Positions 40,552 through 49,329 are shown, numbered from the stretch's first letter. The stretch is 60,390 nucleotides of DNA from Bacillota bacterium (GCA_014360055.1 JACIYH010000006.1:1-60390), one strand, 5' to 3'. Numbers and translations: made by a program. The notes: a model not told the origin generated them from the sequence alone.

Positions 40552-40571
40552 CTGAATGACGGTTCATTCAG
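40552..40571. promoter_or_regulatory. TetR-type operator palindrome in a divergent promoter region
   Basis: CTGAATGA (40552-40559), 4-base centre CGGT, TCATTCAG (40564-40571): a perfect inverted repeat. TGAATGA-N4-TCATTCA is the binding pattern described for Bacillus FadR and related TetR proteins. The site lies 31 bases before the TetR start and 129 bases before the divergent methyltransferase gene, so it may control both directions. Confidence 0.75.
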
Positions 40572-40699
40572 TCCCAACGCTACCACCTCAGCCTCGAACA
40601 GTCAAGAGCCAGCAGCGCAGGATTCGCCGGGCGCAATACAGAATCACAAGAGTCGGCGACCTATCCTTCCCCTGGAGCACACCCGTGAAAGAGGTCGGT

Positions 40700-41437
40700 A
40701 TGGGAGACGACTCCCCGAAGGAATTCGACTGGTCCACCGTCCAGTCGGCGGAGGTACTGGAAGAGTCGAGGGCCTACCGGTTCCAGCCCGAGTGGCGACC
40801 CTTACTGTTGCAGTTCCTCGGGCTGGCTCCCGGCATGCACGTCCTGGAGGTGGGGTGCGGCCCGGGGACGCTGGCTCCTTACCTGGCCGAGGCCATCACC
40901 CCGGGTCGCGTTACAGGGGTGGACCTGGACGCAGGCTTCATCGCGCGGGCGCGGAAGAAGGCCGCCCTGGCGGGAGTCACCAACGTGGAATACGTCGTGG
41001 CGGACGCATACCACCTGCCCTTCCCCGACGACACGTTCGACGCCGTGACCAGCTACACCACCCTGGGAGTGCTGAAGGACCCAGAGAAGGCCCTGGGGGA
41101 AATGATCAGGGTCTGCCGACCGGGGGGCACGGTGAGCGTGGCGGAGGGGGTGGCAGGCCCCCAGGGGATTTGCTTCGAGGGCGTGGATTACCTGGGACAC
41201 CCGTGCTATGGGCAGGAACGACGCTACTGGGAGTTGTCCCGGAAGGTCAGGCGGCAGTCCTTATGGAAAGGCGGAGAGGCCGAAGTCCTGTTTCAGCACG
41301 GACTCACTCCGGGCGAACTCGAGGAACTGATCCAGTTGTGCGAGGCCCGCTTCCGGTGGAGTCTGGAACACCCCCTCTACGACTGGGAAGCCAGCCTCTC
41401 AGTGGTGGTCGCGGGGCAAAAGCCCCGGAGACGGTGA
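40700..41437 (+). CDS. Class I SAM-dependent methyltransferase
   Basis: 245 residues. SAM-binding motif I HVLEVGCGPGTLAPYLAEA, acidic motif GVDLDAGFIARARKKA and motif III RVCRPGGTVSVAEG mark a UbiE/Methyltransf_11-like fold. The substrate is unknown. ATG 40700 has AGAGG six bases upstream. It begins the rightward gene run methyltransferase-hexapeptide-NfeD-SPFH-dehydratase, with gaps of a few bases or overlaps throughout, and shares the TetR operator region. Confidence 0.87.
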   Translation: MGDDSPKEFDWSTVQSAEVLEESRAYRFQPEWRPLLLQFLGLAPGMHVLEVGCGPGTLAPYLAEAITPGRVTGVDLDAGFIARARKKAALAGVTNVEYVVADAYHLPFPDDTFDAVTSYTTLGVLKDPEKALGEMIRVCRPGGTVSVAEGVAGPQGICFEGVDYLGHPCYGQERRYWELSRKVRRQSLWKGGEAEVLFQHGLTPGELEELIQLCEARFRWSLEHPLYDWEASLSVVVAGQKPRRR

Positions 41438-41447
41438 GGTGACCGGA

Positions 41448-42140
41448 GTGGCCGAAGCCCTGTTGTTCGACATCTTCACCTGCGCGGAAGAAGAGCTATT
41501 CCTGTTCGAGGACCTGGACTACCCCTGGCAGGCCCTGCCCCTGCTCGCCGAGCGCCTGCGCTCTCGCCTCCCCACCGGCATAGAAGTGGGAGAGGGGGTG
41601 TCCCTGGAAGGGGTTTTCGTGGATTCACCTCAGTTGTACGTTGGCCCCGGTGCGATAATCGAGCCCACCGTGGTGATCAGGGGTGGCCCCGTATTCGTAG
41701 GACCGGGTGCCCACCTGGCGGCGGGGGCGTACGTCCGCGGCCCCGCCTACCTGGGGGCCGGTTCCACCGTCGGCCACAGCAGCGAGGTGAAGAACTCCAT
41801 CCTCCTCCACGGGGCGTCCGCCCCGCACTTCAATTACGTGGGTGATTCCATCCTGGGCCCGGGGGTCAACCTGGGCGCCGGGGTCAAACTGGGAAACCTG
41901 CGGCTCGACCGGGGCCCGGTAAGCGTCCTGTGGCGGGGGGTGCGGGTGGAAACCGGCCTGAAGAAGCTGGGCGCACTCATCGGAGACGGTTGCAGCCTGG
42001 GCTGTAACGCGGTGTGTAATCCGGGGACCGTCCTGTACCCCCGGGTACACGTGCTGCCCTGCGCCGTGGTGGGAGGAACCCACTCCAGGGGAACGGTGGG
42101 ACGTCCCCAGTCGGTCAGCCGGGGGAGGGGAGAACCGTGA
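41448..42140 (+). CDS. Left-handed beta-helix (hexapeptide repeat) protein, GlmU C-terminal-like
   Basis: 230 residues. Hexapeptide repeats run from about residue 60 to 190 (VGPGAIIEPTVVIRG, VGPGAHLAAGAYVRG, LGAGSTVGHSSEVKNSIL), followed by HFNYVGDSILGPGVNLGAGVKLGN, the loop that in GlmU forms the acetyl-CoA site. There is no nucleotidyltransferase domain, so it is probably an acyltransferase or nucleotide-sugar-related protein of unknown substrate. GTG 41448 is preferred because GGTGAGGTGA ends five bases upstream; GTG 41439 is an alternative. Its stop overlaps nfeD by 4 bases. Confidence 0.8.
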   Translation: MAEALLFDIFTCAEEELFLFEDLDYPWQALPLLAERLRSRLPTGIEVGEGVSLEGVFVDSPQLYVGPGAIIEPTVVIRGGPVFVGPGAHLAAGAYVRGPAYLGAGSTVGHSSEVKNSILLHGASAPHFNYVGDSILGPGVNLGAGVKLGNLRLDRGPVSVLWRGVRVETGLKKLGALIGDGCSLGCNAVCNPGTVLYPRVHVLPCAVVGGTHSRGTVGRPQSVSRGRGEP

Positions 42141-42673
42141 GCCTGCAACCGTGGCAGTGGTGGCTGGTGGGAGCCATCGTACTGGCCGTGGTGGAGATGG
42201 TGAGTGCCGGCTTCTTCGTCATCTGGTTCGCCATCGGCTGCGTGGCGGCCATGGTCGCCAGATGGTTGGGAGCCGGGCTGGTGGGCCAGGGGCTGGCCTT
42301 CGTGGTGGTCTCCGGGGTGCTGGTCGCCTTCACCCGCCCCGTGGTGCAGCGCCTGGTCTTCCGGCGCGGACGCGAACCGCGCACGGCGGTGGACGCCCTG
42401 CCCGGGCAGGTGGGGACCGTCACGGAACGGGTGACCCAGCTCGCCCCGGGGCTGGTGCGGGTGGGGGGCGAGGTCTGGTCGGCTATCTCCGCGCGCGACG
42501 AGGAAATCCCGGCGGGGACCCGGGTAAGCGTGGTGCGGGTGGACGGCGTCAAGCTGGTGGTGCAGCCGCTGGAGCCAGAAGCGTGCCCGGGGGACAGGGG
42601 CACGGCGGGCGGCACGCCTGCCGGAACCGCGGCCGGCACCGGTGACGCCACCACCGGGGACAGATCCGGTTGA
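42137..42673 (+). CDS. nfeD: NfeD-family membrane protein
   Basis: 178 residues. Two to three membrane helices (residues 8-65) are followed by an OB-fold domain (ALPGQVGTVTERVTQLAPGLVRVGGEVWSAISARDEEIPAGTRVSVVRVDGVKLVVQPL). This is the short NfeD1b form, without the N-terminal protease domain. NfeD proteins are genetic partners of SPFH proteins in membrane microdomains, and the SPFH gene follows after 27 bases. The C-terminal 30 residues are Gly/Thr/Ala-rich. Confidence 0.92.
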   Translation: MSLQPWQWWLVGAIVLAVVEMVSAGFFVIWFAIGCVAAMVARWLGAGLVGQGLAFVVVSGVLVAFTRPVVQRLVFRRGREPRTAVDALPGQVGTVTERVTQLAPGLVRVGGEVWSAISARDEEIPAGTRVSVVRVDGVKLVVQPLEPEACPGDRGTAGGTPAGTAAGTGDATTGDRSG

Positions 42674-42700
42674 ACCGGGACAGAAAGGAGATGTGAAGAG

Positions 42701-43774
42701 ATGGGCGCAGCCCTGGGAGCGATCGTACTGCTGGTGGTGGTGGCCGGCTTCGTGCTGGCCGTGGCGCTGTCCTCCATCCGCATCGTACAGCAGAGCACGG
42801 TGGGTATTGTGGAGCGCCTTGGACGCTTCCACACCGTGGCCCAGCGGGGGGTCAACTTCCTCATCCCCTTCATCGACCGCATGCGCGCCATTATCGACCT
42901 CCGGGAGCAGGTCGCCGATTACCCGCCGCAGCCGGTTATCACACGCGACAACGTGACCATCCAGATCGACACCGTGGTGTACTTCCAGGTGACCGACGCC
43001 GTCAAGTACACGTACGAGATCGCCAATCCACGGGTGGCCATCGAGTACCTCACGGCCACCACCCTGCGCAACATCATCGGGGAGATGGACCTCGACCAGA
43101 CCCTCACCTCCCGCGACATCATCAACGCCAAGCTGCGCACCATCCTGGACGAGGCCACCGACAAGTGGGGCATCAAGGTCACGCGGGTTGAGCTCAAGAA
43201 CATCACCCCGCCCAAGGATATCCAGGATGCCATGGAGCGGCAGATGCGGGCGGAGCGCGAACGGCGCGAGGTGGTAACCAAGGCCGAAGGCGAGAAGACG
43301 GCGGCCATCCTGCGGGCCGAGGGCGTGCGCGAGGCTGCCATCCGTCAGGCCGAGGGCGAGAAGCAGGCCCGCATCCTGCAGGCCGAGGGCGAGGCCCAGG
43401 CCATCCTAACCGTCCAGCAGGCGCGTGCGCAGGGGGTACGCCTGGTGCTCACCGCCATGCGGGAGGCGGAGCCCAACCCCGAGGTGGTAGCCCTGCGCTC
43501 GCTGGAAGCCATGGAAAAGATGGCGGAGGACCCCGCCGCCAAAATCATCATCCCGGCCGAGGCGGCTGCCCTGCTGGGTGCCCTGGCCGGAGGCCGGGAA
43601 CTGATGGTGGAAGCTGCCCGTCGCTACCGTGGCCAAGGGACACCGACCGAGGGCTCCCGCCCGACCGGCGACGCCCCCCGCTCCGGTGGTGTGCGGCCGA
43701 CCGGCGAGGCCCCCCATGCGGGCGGCCCCCGGCCCACCGGTGATACCCCGGCAGGCGGTGCCCGACACGCTTGA
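42701..43774 (+). CDS. SPFH/band 7 protein (stomatin/QmcA-like)
   Basis: 357 residues. One N-terminal membrane helix, then the SPFH domain (IRIVQQSTVGIVERLGRF, RGVNFLIPFIDRM, DNVTIQIDTVVYFQVTDAVKYTYEI) and a long Glu/Ala/Arg-rich coil (AERERREVVTKAEGEKTAAILRAEG) that drives oligomerisation. The last 45 residues repeat RPTGDAP-like units four times and are probably disordered. Together with NfeD it would form a membrane scaffold. Its stop overlaps the TTG of the next gene (TTGA), tying it to the dehydratase genes. Confidence 0.93.
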   Translation: MGAALGAIVLLVVVAGFVLAVALSSIRIVQQSTVGIVERLGRFHTVAQRGVNFLIPFIDRMRAIIDLREQVADYPPQPVITRDNVTIQIDTVVYFQVTDAVKYTYEIANPRVAIEYLTATTLRNIIGEMDLDQTLTSRDIINAKLRTILDEATDKWGIKVTRVELKNITPPKDIQDAMERQMRAERERREVVTKAEGEKTAAILRAEGVREAAIRQAEGEKQARILQAEGEAQAILTVQQARAQGVRLVLTAMREAEPNPEVVALRSLEAMEKMAEDPAAKIIIPAEAAALLGALAGGRELMVEAARRYRGQGTPTEGSRPTGDAPRSGGVRPTGEAPHAGGPRPTGDTPAGGARHA

Positions 43775-44844
43775 GCGCCTTCCCTCCCCGTGTGTACTAC
43801 ACCTGCAGCTACGTCCCGCCCGAAGCAATCTGGGCGGCGGGCTGCCAGCCCGTGCGCCTGCTCCCCGACGGCCCCGCACCGGGCGAATGCGACGCCTACC
43901 TCCCCCGAGACTTCTGTCCTTTCGTGCGGGCCGCCTTCTGGCAGCTTCACCGCATGGGTGAACCGGCGGCAGTGGTGCTGACCACCTGCTGCGACCCCAT
44001 GCGCCGGCTGGCCGACGTGCTGCAGCACCACCGGCCGGAGTTGACCGTGCTGCTGCTGGACCTGCCCCGCGAAAGGGGGCCGCGGGGGCAGGAACGCTAC
44101 GCCGCCGAACTGGAGCGCCTGCAGAGCAGCCTCAGCGCATGGGCCGCCCGCTCCGGTCGGACAGGCCTCGCTCCGGGAAGCGGGAGAACCCTCGCGCAGG
44201 CGACGGGCACCTTCGACCGCCTGCGCCACCTCCTCCGTGCGGCCCGGGGCGCCATGCCGGCCCCGGCCTTCCACCGCCTGCTGCGCCACCTGCTCACCTG
44301 CCACCCCGAAGAGGCCCTCACCCTCCTGGAGACCGGGAGGGGCGTCGCGGCCCCGGGTGCGCACGCGGCCACGGAGGCGGCGGCACCGGGGAGCACGGAG
44401 GCGGGGGGAGCGGCCGCCGGCGCGCCGGGGGTGATGGTGATCACCTCCCACCCGGTGGACCCCCATGCCCTGGAGGTAATCGAGAAGGCGGGAGCACGGG
44501 TGGTGGCGGAGGACTCCTGCCTGGGAGAACGCCTGCTCGACGTCGCCCCGGGGAGCAGAGATGCGGGTGAGTTGGCGCACGCCTACCTGGAGCGGCCCCC
44601 CTGCCCGCGCATGGAACTCCCCGGGGAGCGCCTGGCCTACCTGGAAGACCTGGCCTGCCGCGGGGGGGCACGCGGGATCATCTTTCTGGCCTTGAAGTTC
44701 TGCGATAACCTGAGTTACGATTTGCCCTGGATATCGGGCAGATCGCTGCCGGTACTCTTACTGGAAGCCGATTGGGGCGTGTCCTCTTCCGGACAGTTCC
44801 TGACCAGGGTGCAGGCGTTCGTGGAAACCCTTCTGCCGGAGTGA
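43771..44844 (+). CDS. 2-hydroxyacyl-CoA dehydratase family subunit (HgdB/FldC-like)
   Basis: 357 residues. VYYTCSYVPPEAIWAAGCQPVRLLP opens the HGD-D family fold. Candidate [4Fe-4S] ligands and active-site residues are the Cys in RDFCPFVRAAF, TTCCDPMRRLAD and LALKFCDNLSYD. A 35-residue Ala/Gly-rich insertion (about residues 190-225) splits the two subdomains. Such proteins dehydrate 2-hydroxyacyl-CoA through a ketyl radical, or reduce benzoyl-CoA-type substrates, after one-electron activation. It begins at a TTG overlapping the SPFH stop, and the next subunit begins 6 bases downstream. Confidence 0.83.
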   Translation: MSAFPPRVYYTCSYVPPEAIWAAGCQPVRLLPDGPAPGECDAYLPRDFCPFVRAAFWQLHRMGEPAAVVLTTCCDPMRRLADVLQHHRPELTVLLLDLPRERGPRGQERYAAELERLQSSLSAWAARSGRTGLAPGSGRTLAQATGTFDRLRHLLRAARGAMPAPAFHRLLRHLLTCHPEEALTLLETGRGVAAPGAHAATEAAAPGSTEAGGAAAGAPGVMVITSHPVDPHALEVIEKAGARVVAEDSCLGERLLDVAPGSRDAGELAHAYLERPPCPRMELPGERLAYLEDLACRGGARGIIFLALKFCDNLSYDLPWISGRSLPVLLLEADWGVSSSGQFLTRVQAFVETLLPE

Positions 44845-44850
44845 GTTCCG

Positions 44851-46140
44851 TTGGCCTCACTTTCTCCCCGCACCCGCCGCCGGGCACTTCACTATGCACT
44901 GTCCCACGCCTGGGTCCTCTCCCTGGCGCGGGCAGGACTGGGCCTGCCCCGTCGCCCCCCCACGGAGGGCTACCTCACGGAGGCGGTCCGCTGGGGGCTT
45001 GGGGAACTGGCCGCCGCTGCCTCCCGCCGCCGCCCGGTGGTGTGGTGCAACGTGGCCCTTCCCAGCGAGTTCGTCTACGGCCTGGGTGCCGTGCCTATCA
45101 TGCCGGAGATGGCCGCCGGCTTTGCCGCCGCCTGGCGCGGCGCGCCGGATTTCATCGTCCGTGCCGACGGGGACGGCTTCCCCCCCGACCTGTGCAGCTT
45201 CCACCGCTGCGCGCTCGGCCTGGCCCGGGAGGGCTGGCTCCCCCGGCCCGATGCCGTGGTGGCCACCTCCCTGTTCTGCGACGGCGCTAAGAAGTTCCTC
45301 GCCCACTGCAGCCGCCTCTTCGGCGTGCCCTTCCACCTGATCGACGTTCCCTACGAGGACGGGTCCCGGGCAGTAGCCCGGGTGGCCGCCCGCCTGCAGG
45401 AGGTGGCGGCGGCCCTGCAGGCCGGCGGGCACGGTTTCGATGCCCGCCACCTGCCCCGCAGCCTGGAACTGTCCAACCGGGCCCGCCAGCACTACCTGGA
45501 GGTGATGCGCCTGCGGCGTCATCGCCCCGCCCCCTGGCGAGGCAGTGAGGCCCTGTCGTACGCATCCGTGTTCTTCATGAGTTTCGGATCGCCAGGTGGG
45601 GTGCGCATTTACGACGCCCTGAGGCGGGCGCTGGCCGCCCGCGTCGCCGGTGGCCGCTTCGCCGTGCCCCGCGAACGGTGGCGCCTCCTGTGGCTGCACT
45701 TCCGGCCCTTCTATCCGGGGAAGCTCATGCCCTTCCTGGAACTGGAACACGGGGCGGTAATCGCGGCGGAGGACATGAGCCACCTCTGGTGGGAACAGCT
45801 CGACCCCGGGCGTCCCTGGGAGTCCCTGGCCCGCAAGATGACCTCCCACTTCATGTGGGGGCCGGTGGAGCGGCGCCTGGAGGTCATGCTGCGCCTGGCC
45901 CGCGACTACGCGGTGGACGGCATCGTCCACTACTCCCACTGGGGTTGTCGCCAGTCCACCGGCGCGGTGAGCATCCTGCGCCAGGCGGCGGTGGGGGCAG
46001 GTATTCCCTTCCTCAACCTGGACGGGGACTGCATCGACCCCCGCAACGGCCGCGAGGAGCAGGCGCGGACCCGCCTGGAAGCCTTCCTGGAGAGCCTGCC
46101 CGAAAGGAGAGATGCCTTTGCCGCTGGTAGCGGGGGTTGA
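44851..46140 (+). CDS. 2-hydroxyacyl-CoA dehydratase family subunit (HgdA-like)
   Basis: 429 residues, longer and more divergent than the preceding subunit but of the same fold. VVWCNVALPSEFVYGLGAVPIMPEM parallels the family N-terminal block. Cys residues occur in PDLCSFHRCALG, TSLFCDGAKKFL, HYSHWGCRQSTGA and NLDGDCID, positions that usually ligate the [4Fe-4S] cluster. The substrate is unknown. It starts at a TTG and overlaps the activator gene by 29 bases, so the three proteins are made together. Confidence 0.82.
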   Translation: MASLSPRTRRRALHYALSHAWVLSLARAGLGLPRRPPTEGYLTEAVRWGLGELAAAASRRRPVVWCNVALPSEFVYGLGAVPIMPEMAAGFAAAWRGAPDFIVRADGDGFPPDLCSFHRCALGLAREGWLPRPDAVVATSLFCDGAKKFLAHCSRLFGVPFHLIDVPYEDGSRAVARVAARLQEVAAALQAGGHGFDARHLPRSLELSNRARQHYLEVMRLRRHRPAPWRGSEALSYASVFFMSFGSPGGVRIYDALRRALAARVAGGRFAVPRERWRLLWLHFRPFYPGKLMPFLELEHGAVIAAEDMSHLWWEQLDPGRPWESLARKMTSHFMWGPVERRLEVMLRLARDYAVDGIVHYSHWGCRQSTGAVSILRQAAVGAGIPFLNLDGDCIDPRNGREEQARTRLEAFLESLPERRDAFAAGSGG

Positions 46141-46894
46141 TGTGGGTTCCCTCACCACCAAGGCCGTCATCCTGGACGGCGACCGCATCTGCGGGTGGTG
46201 CCTGCGTCCTACGGGGGCCTTCAGCCAGCAGAGTGCCCTTGCCGCCCTGGAAGAAGCACTCGCCGCGTGCGGTCGGGCCCGGGAAGACCTCTCCGCCATC
46301 GTGGCCACCGGGTACGGCCGCATCAGTGTCCCCTTCCCCGCCCGCCGGGTCACCGAGATCACCTGCCACGCCCGCGGCGCCTGGGCCGAGTTCCCCCGCA
46401 CGCGCACGGTGATCGACGTGGGGGGACAGGACAGCAAGGTGATCCGCGTAGACGCCCGCGGGCGGGTGACCGACTTCGCCATGAACGACAAGTGTGCCGC
46501 CGGTACGGGCCGCTTCCTGGAGGTAATGGCCCGTGCCCTGGAGATCGACCTGGAAGAGATGGCCCGGCTCTCCCTGAGCGCGCGCGGCCGCGCCACGGTA
46601 TCTTCCACCTGTACGGTGTTTGCCGAATCCGAGGTGATTTCCCTCATCGCCCAGGGCCGGCCCCGGGACGAAATCGTGCGGGGCCTGCACGAGGCCATAT
46701 GCGATCGCCTGCAAGGGCTGGTGGCCCGGGTGGGGGCGGAGGCGGAGATAACCATGACCGGGGGGGTGGCGCTCAACCGCGGACTGCTGGCGGTGCTGCA
46801 GGAACGCCTGGGCCAGCGCATCAACGTGCCCCGCCACCCTCAGTTGCAGGGGGCATACGGCGCCGCCCTCATCGCCGCCGAGCAGGCAGCCTGA
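46112..46894 (+). CDS. ATP-dependent activator of 2-hydroxyacyl-CoA dehydratase (HgdC/BadF family)
   Basis: 260 residues, an ASKHA-fold ATPase that pumps one low-potential electron into the dehydratase. GVDVGSLTTKAVIL (phosphate 1 loop), VIDVGGQDSKVIRV, NDKCAAGTGRFLE and SSTCTVFAESEVISL; the Cys of the last two motifs, one per subunit pair, hold the [4Fe-4S] cluster shared by the dimer. GGVALNRGLLAVL is the adenosine motif. ATG 46112 follows AAAGGAGAG. Normal length for HgdC. Electrons would come from a reduced ferredoxin such as that made by the oxidoreductases elsewhere in the window. Confidence 0.93.
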   Translation: MPLPLVAGVDVGSLTTKAVILDGDRICGWCLRPTGAFSQQSALAALEEALAACGRAREDLSAIVATGYGRISVPFPARRVTEITCHARGAWAEFPRTRTVIDVGGQDSKVIRVDARGRVTDFAMNDKCAAGTGRFLEVMARALEIDLEEMARLSLSARGRATVSSTCTVFAESEVISLIAQGRPRDEIVRGLHEAICDRLQGLVARVGAEAEITMTGGVALNRGLLAVLQERLGQRINVPRHPQLQGAYGAALIAAEQAA

Positions 46895-46991
46895 CACACG
46901 TACCCGGCACAGCTAGCATGGGATGACCACAGCCAGGGCATATTCCCTCCCGGAGCATTCCCTCTTTCTCCGCCGGGGGGTATGACGCCCT

Positions 46992-48044
46992 TTGCACTGG
47001 CGATCACCAGTGGTCCTCGTCCTCATCTTGCTGGCCGGCGTCCTCACCGTGTGGACAGCTTCTCCTGGCGTGCCACGGGAAGGCCAGCTCCCGCACCGCC
47101 TGGGGGTGCAGCCGCAACAGCCTACCACCCTGTCGGCCCAGGTCGGGCCCCCGAGGCCGGTTCCCGCACAGGCCCCGGCCCACCTTCCCGGTGGGGCCGG
47201 ATGCACCTGCCTGGCCCAGGACCGCCCCTTACGCCTCGAGCAGCCCCCCCTGGCCGGACCGGACGTGCAGGAGGTCCAGGAAATCCTGAAGGAACTGGGC
47301 TACCTCACCGAACTCACAGGCCGGTACGATGAGGCCACCGAAGAGGCGGTCAGGCGCTTCCAGCGCGACCACGGCCTGGACGTGGACGGCATCGTAGGTC
47401 CCGCCACCTGGCTCGTGCTCCTGGGTGCCGTGCCGGGGAGGGTGGTGATCCCCGAATTGCTGGAGCTGCCTCCCCTGGAGGAACTCCCCGATCGTTTCGT
47501 GGTGATTGACACCGGCCTGCGTACGCTCACCCTTTACGAAAACGGCCGGCTGCGACGCCGCTACCACGTGGCCATCGGAAAGCCGGGTTCCCCCACGCCC
47601 CTCGGCTCGTGGCAGGTGGTACACAAAGCCAAACACTGGGGAGGCGCCTTCGGCAGCCGCTGGTTGGGACTGGACATCCCCTGGGGTCGCTACGGCATCC
47701 ACGGCACCAACCAGCCCGACCTCATCGGGGGCGAGGTGTCGGCGGGCTGCATCAGGATGCAGAACTGGGCCGTGGAGGAACTGTACGACCTGGTGCCGGA
47801 GGGCACGTGCGTTTACATAGTGGGACCGGTGCCGGTGCGCGACTCCATCTACCCCGGCGAAGCCGGCACTGACGTCCTGGAAATCCAGCGTTCCCTGGCC
47901 GCCCTCGGGCTCTACCGCGGGAACCTGGACGGCTGGTTCGGCCCCGCCACCGCAGCGGGGCTGCGCCTCTTCCAGGAACGCCTGGGCATAGACGAGGGCG
48001 GCAGGGCGGGACCCCACACCCTGGAGGCGCTCGGTTTGCGGTGA
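46992..48044 (+). CDS. L,D-transpeptidase (YkuD) with two peptidoglycan-binding domains
   Basis: 350 residues, exported. The N-terminal helix (VVLVLILLAGVLTVW) is a signal peptide or anchor. Then come a Pro/Gln-rich linker, a PG_binding_1 domain (VQEVQEILKELGYLTELTGRYDEATEEAVRRFQRDHGL), the YkuD catalytic domain with HGTN and SAGCIRM (catalytic Cys) at about residues 235-260, and a second PG_binding_1 domain at the end (VLEIQRSLAALGLYRGNLDGWFGP). It forms 3-3 cross-links or attaches proteins to peptidoglycan. The TTG start is only moderately supported, with GGGGGG upstream. Isolated on its strand. Confidence 0.9.
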   Translation: MHWRSPVVLVLILLAGVLTVWTASPGVPREGQLPHRLGVQPQQPTTLSAQVGPPRPVPAQAPAHLPGGAGCTCLAQDRPLRLEQPPLAGPDVQEVQEILKELGYLTELTGRYDEATEEAVRRFQRDHGLDVDGIVGPATWLVLLGAVPGRVVIPELLELPPLEELPDRFVVIDTGLRTLTLYENGRLRRRYHVAIGKPGSPTPLGSWQVVHKAKHWGGAFGSRWLGLDIPWGRYGIHGTNQPDLIGGEVSAGCIRMQNWAVEELYDLVPEGTCVYIVGPVPVRDSIYPGEAGTDVLEIQRSLAALGLYRGNLDGWFGPATAAGLRLFQERLGIDEGGRAGPHTLEALGLR

Positions 48045-48135
48045 GAGCCCGTGGCGCCACGGACGGGACCTCGCCCTCGAGCGGGCCCCGTCCGCGACGG
48101 CGAGGAACCCCGCAGTCCGTGCCCGGCCACCGGCA

Positions 48136-49329
48136 CTACATGCGGGTGCGCGTCTTCTTCTCCACCCAGATGTACCAGCCTCTCTCCTGCAGCCGGCGGA
48201 AGAAGGGCTCCGGCTCCAGCTGCTCCGGCACCAGCACGCCCTTGCGGGTGATGTGACCCTCGGCCAGCAGTTCCACCCCCACCACCGCGGGGAGGGCGGT
48301 CTGCCACACGGTGGCGTTGACACCGTAGCGGCGGTACACTTCCTCGTGATCGAGCAGGTTGTAGAGGAAGTACTCCACCGGATGCCCGTTTTCGGTACCC
48401 CGCACCAGGGTGCCCACGCACAGGTGACCTTTGATCCTGCCGCCCAGGTCGGCCGGCCTGGGCAGGAGGGCCGTGACCACGTCCCGGGGTGCCACCATGA
48501 CATCGCCCACTCGGATGGGCTCCGGGCTGGCCAGCCCCAGCATGCGGAGGACCTTCAATACCTGCACGTACTTGGGATCGAGGGCGTACTTGAAGTCCAC
48601 GTAACGCAGACCCTTACCGATGTGCAGGGGCAGGGTGCCCACGTCCTCGTGGGGCACCGATCGTACCACCATGGGGCCGACCGGCTCGGGGAAGTTGAAG
48701 GTCTCCACCCCCGTCTCCAGGGGCTCACCCAGCACGTACTCCCCATCCTTGTAGATGTACGAAGGCTGCAGGCATTCCTCGATGGAGGTGTCGGGCGAGA
48801 AGTACACGGCCAGTTCGTAACCCTCCACCGTGGAATTGTCGCCGTCCCGGATCATGATGGCCTCCACGGTATCCATGCGATCCGCCGCCCAGCGGGCGAA
48901 CAGCCCCGTCGCCCCCGGGTCCACGCCCAGGCACAGGATGGCGGTCAGCCCCGCTTCCCGGAAACGGGCGTCGTACTCCAGTTGCTGCCAGATAGTCACC
49001 CGTCCGGGTAGCTCGACCGGACCGTCGGAGGCCATGTCCAGGTAGTTGCATCCCGCCTCCAGGCAGGCCTCCATCACGGTGAGGTTGTAACGGGGGATGA
49101 CCGCGTTCACCAGGATGCCCACCCCGTCCAGGGCGGCCCGCAGTTCCTGCCGGTCACCGGCATCCACCCGGCACGCCCGCACGTGGGCGAGGCCGATCTC
49201 CCCCGCCACCCGGCGTGCCCGCTCCCCGTCCACATCGGCGAGCAGCAGTTCTCCGAACTGGGGAGCCCGGGCCAGTTCCCTGGCTATGACCGTGCCCACC
49301 CCGCCCAGACCCAACACCATCGCTTTCAT
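48136..49329 (-). CDS. Saccharopine dehydrogenase-like NAD(P)-dependent oxidoreductase
   Basis: 397 residues with an N-terminal Rossmann fold (KAMVLGLGGVGTVIARELAR, ADVDGERARRVA) and the saccharopine reductase-like C-terminal fold (ILVNAVIPRYNLTVMEACLEAGCNYLDMAS; CLGVDPGATGLFARWAAD). It resembles lysine 6-dehydrogenases and carboxynorspermidine-type synthases more than true saccharopine dehydrogenase. The substrate is probably an amino acid or Schiff-base compound. The gene is followed, in its direction of transcription, only by the convergent transpeptidase gene. It lies 118 bases downstream of the symporter accessory gene and may share that transcript. Confidence 0.85.
   Translation of the reverse strand: MKAMVLGLGGVGTVIARELARAPQFGELLLADVDGERARRVAGEIGLAHVRACRVDAGDRQELRAALDGVGILVNAVIPRYNLTVMEACLEAGCNYLDMASDGPVELPGRVTIWQQLEYDARFREAGLTAILCLGVDPGATGLFARWAADRMDTVEAIMIRDGDNSTVEGYELAVYFSPDTSIEECLQPSYIYKDGEYVLGEPLETGVETFNFPEPVGPMVVRSVPHEDVGTLPLHIGKGLRYVDFKYALDPKYVQVLKVLRMLGLASPEPIRVGDVMVAPRDVVTALLPRPADLGGRIKGHLCVGTLVRGTENGHPVEYFLYNLLDHEEVYRRYGVNATVWQTALPAVVGVELLAEGHITRKGVLVPEQLEPEPFFRRLQERGWYIWVEKKTRTRM

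Noticed and set aside
44857-46824. A 655-codon open frame on the minus strand opposite the dehydratase genes
   Set aside because: It is a shadow frame of two recognised genes in high-GC DNA and has no protein-family motif.
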